Shown here: positions 61,879-64,000 of the stretch, piece by piece | Numbering within the stretch: position 1 is the first letter of the stretch | How the letters are laid out: the number at the start of each line of letters is the position of its first letter | NCBI GenBank assembly: GCA_047517285.1 | Contig: JAKZTE010000002.1 | Span: forward strand, 42,820-106,819 | DNA length: 64,000 nt | Direction: 5' to 3' | Origin: UBA57 sp963577725 | GTDB taxonomy: Archaea > Thermoproteota > Nitrososphaeria > Nitrososphaerales > UBA57 | Notes under the pieces: model-generated | What the model was told of the DNA's origin: nothing | The model's database searches: none | What the model saw: the letters and a program-made list of their open reading frames with translations, nothing else | Made by a program: the position numbers and the translations under genes

Positions 61879-64000
61879 CTATGATTTATTCATTAGTTCA
61901 CGAATTTTTTTCATATCAATTCCATTTTCACGAGAGATAGAAAGAAACACTACCACAACAATTGCCAGGATCATTGCAAGCAAAGTATAGATTAGGGTTT
62001 CAAAAGTATTTGTTTTGTCGGAGATATCAGATATATCGCTTTGTAATTGATTTATTTGGACGGGAAGATTGGATAAATCACCAAGTTCAGACGGAATATC
62101 ATTTGATGGAATTATAGGAGGAACAGGACTGTTTGAACCAGGTTGAGTTTGTAACATATCAAATATAGATTCAGATATTTCAGTTAATCGATTTTCAAGT
62201 TGGTCTAGATTATTGAAACCAAAGTCCATAAAGAATGATGCGGCAGCGACATTTCCAGATGCTTCTATTGCCAGAATTGTATGAGCTCCTTCGCCAGCAA
62301 TTGGAATAAATATATCAGTATTGAATAAACCGTCGTCATTAGTACGAGTTGAGGAAATAATCACACCACTGACAGAAATATATACTTCTTGATCTGGCTG
62401 GAAGTCAAAACCGGATATGCGTACATCTCTGCCTCCAGGTCCAGAAGGTGGACTTATGAATATAGAAGGAGTAGGCATTGCTTTAGTTCGTGCAAAAGCA
62501 ATTTTCTGATTCATTCCACTCATCTCACCTAATCGGCCATCAGTCCAAATCATATAAACGTCATCTGCAACAGCTTTGATATCATTATAATCGCCAATGA
62601 ATGCGCCTCGAGGAAAAGCTTTGTTAGGATTTGTTGGATAATCAGTAATTCGAGAATTAGGCAACCAAGTTTTACCTCCGTCGTCAGAACGAGTGTAATA
62701 CATATGGTAAGTTATTTCACTTAGACTATCACGGAAATCTCCAAAGAATGCATGAATCTTTCCATCGGGACCAATATCTAATGCTGGAAAGAATTGGAAT
62801 GCAGATTTAGTATCATCGTTAATACGTTTTGGAAGTGACCAAGATTCTCCTTGATTGGTAGAACGTGCAAAATATACGTCGCCGTCATCAGTAGGTTTAT
62901 CAGAAGGTCTGCCTCCGAAAACAAGGCTGACTGATCCGTCTACATCAGAAACAGCGCCACGAGGCGTCGCACTGGCCCAGGACCTAAATGGAGCGTTTCG
63001 TGAACGATAGAATGGTTCATTAAATGTAGCTACGCGTTCGTTGATAGAAATTGATTCACCGCCATCGTCGGAACGTGTAATGTGAATCTCACCTAGTCCT
63101 TCGAAAGGCCCATCGTCAGTGGAATCAAAATATGCAATATATACTGTGCCATCGTCATGTGTGAATACATTTGGGAATTGAACAACTCTGTCAGTGTCTT
63201 CTCCAAGTGGGGCTCCTTCTCCGCCACTAGCTCCTCCATATGTAGAATATACAGTTGGGCTAACAGGAAGGGGTTTACTCCAGGTCATTCCATAATCCTC
63301 GGATTTGACCATTTCAATAGTTGTTTCAAGAACAGGATATCTGAAATAGAGAATAGCGCCATCTAAAGCAAAGAAGAAATCATATCGTGTAACGAAATGT
63401 GTGTAAACAACGTAAATGATATCTTCATCAAGGTTTTCAGGATTTGGTCCTGTAGCTATCCAAGGTTTGTCCAAGAAACCGAATCTTAATGTACCACTAC
63501 TTGTGACATTAGTAGCCTCGCCTTCAAATTGATTTTGAGCATAAGTTAATGATATTGTACTGCGAGCACTGGATATTGGTTGTTGCCAGGTTTCACCGCC
63601 GTCGCTAGAACGAGTGATTGAGATACTAGAAACTGATTCTTGTAACGGTGTACCGCCTAAACTAAAATCGTCACTGCCGATAGATATACAACCCATGTAT
63701 ACATTTCCTTTCCTATCAAATGCTGCAATTGGATCTCCTGCAGCACCAAGGTCTTCTTGTAGATACTTGGATTGAAATGCACCAGCCCAAGTTTGACCTC
63801 CGTCTCGACTAACATATGAAACAACATTTGCAAAGTTGTAATCAATTGTACCCATTACAAGATGTTCAGGATCATTAGGATTTACGGCAAGTACTGGTTC
63901 AGTTTGAACAGGGGTAGTACCAAAATCTCTTGTAATAAGAATATTCCTACTAAATTTTTGTGATGGGTCACGATAAGGAACTAAAGCGGCAGCGCCAGCT
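61879..64000 (-). CDS. Sialidase-like/BNR-repeat surface protein, 5' end outside window
   Basis: The frame stays open to the right edge, so the apparent ATG at 63855 is internal; residues such as FSRNILITRDFGTT lie upstream of it. At least six Asp-box/BNR motifs are visible (SRDGGQTW, SSDGGETW, SEDYGMTW, SDDGGES, STNQGESW, SDDGGKTW), which build a beta-propeller. An Ig/IPT-like domain (SISPPSGPGGRDVRISGFDF-like, near 62400) follows, then a linker with a short coil, a membrane helix (LIYTLLAMILAIVVVVFLSI) and a tail. It leads the peptide-importer operon, 9 bases before the binding protein. Enzymatic activity is unproven; such propellers may only bind glycans or proteins. Confidence 0.85.
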   Translation of the reverse strand, partial: AGAAALVPYRDPSQKFSRNILITRDFGTTPVQTEPVLAVNPNDPEHLVMGTIDYNFANVVSYVSRDGGQTWAGAFQSKYLQEDLGAAGDPIAAFDRKGNVYMGCISIGSDDFSLGGTPLQESVSSISITRSSDGGETWQQPISSARSTISLTYAQNQFEGEATNVTSSGTLRFGFLDKPWIATGPNPENLDEDIIYVVYTHFVTRYDFFFALDGAILYFRYPVLETTIEMVKSEDYGMTWSKPLPVSPTVYSTYGGASGGEGAPLGEDTDRVVQFPNVFTHDDGTVYIAYFDSTDDGPFEGLGEIHITRSDDGGESISINERVATFNEPFYRSRNAPFRSWASATPRGAVSDVDGSVSLVFGGRPSDKPTDDGDVYFARSTNQGESWSLPKRINDDTKSAFQFFPALDIGPDGKIHAFFGDFRDSLSEITYHMYYTRSDDGGKTWLPNSRITDYPTNPNKAFPRGAFIGDYNDIKAVADDVYMIWTDGRLGEMSGMNQKIAFARTKAMPTPSIFISPPSGPGGRDVRISGFDFQPDQEVYISVSGVIISSTRTNDDGLFNTDIFIPIAGEGAHTILAIEASGNVAAASFFMDFGFNNLDQLENRLTEISESIFDMLQTQPGSNSPVPPIIPSNDIPSELGDLSNLPVQINQLQSDISDISDKTNTFETLIYTLLAMILAIVVVVFLSISRENGIDMKKIRELMNKS

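Noticed and set aside
63855..63855. Apparent ATG start of the BNR protein
   Set aside because: The frame remains open without a stop to 64000 and continues with sensible sequence, so this Met is internal and the gene is cut by the window edge.
1..64000. Prophage, insertion sequence or integrated plasmid
   Set aside because: No transposase, integrase, terminal repeats or phage structural genes were recognised, and gene content and composition look like core chromosome.

Overview
The window looks like a contiguous piece of an AT-rich archaeal chromosome. Archaeal markers are Rpb4 next to L21e, L10e, archaeal DnaG, Pelota, an Lhr-type helicase, a geranylgeranyl-reductase-like flavoprotein and a DUF655 protein. 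Genes are packed tightly, often overlap by 1-20 bases, often start with TTG or GTG, and appear largely leaderless. The N-terminal half of DnaG resembles, from memory, the Nitrososphaerota (Thaumarchaeota) form. No ammonia-oxidation gene is visible. A 2-oxoacid dehydrogenase, a peptide importer and secreted proteins instead suggest a heterotrophic member of, or relative of, that phylum. The lineage is an inference.

Layout. 1-5.2 kb: start of carA, a cation/proton antiporter, a LolD-type ATPase with a large surface protein, and tRNA-Ala carrying a 12-nt insertion. 5.2-15.6 kb: central metabolism, with HIT hydrolase, acetolactate synthase, lipA-E1beta-E2-lipB, 2-oxoacid:ferredoxin oxidoreductase, a TusA-like protein and hisS. 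15.6-28.5 kb: an unusual island with a giant surface protein containing a dead transglutaminase fold, a zinc-ribbon FtsZ-like protein, a possible PH/GRAM-like protein, a polytopic membrane protein, a 900-residue tubulin/FtsZ-superfamily GTPase and a single-pass membrane protein. This is the best candidate for an undescribed system. 28.5-38.5 kb: SLOG-like protein, flavin reductase, YggX-like protein, aconitase, a small membrane ORF, Lhr-type helicase, DHH protein, malic enzyme and geranylgeranyl reductase. 38.6-48.8 kb: information processing, with dnaG (three perfect 39-bp repeats), pelota, cutA, marC, ncsA, a winged-helix regulator behind a perfect palindrome, L10e, RNA methyltransferases, ksgA, DUF655, rpo4 and L21e. 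48.8-51.5 kb: aquaporin and nickel superoxide dismutase, divergent from its likely maturation peptidase, then an aldo/keto reductase and tRNA-Leu. 51.5-64 kb: an FtsX-type permease, a repeat-rich surface protein, and a peptide ABC-importer operon led by a BNR-repeat surface protein that runs off the right edge.

Possible links between genes. LipA and LipB would make the lipoyl group for the E2 encoded between them, but E1alpha and E3 are not in the window. The ferredoxin-dependent enzyme next door offers another route from 2-oxoacids to acyl-CoA. In the 22-28 kb operon the tubulin-like GTPase lies between two membrane proteins with cytoplasmic helical tails, which suggests a membrane-anchored filament. 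NiSOD, its maturase and the aquaporin may form one superoxide/peroxide-handling unit.
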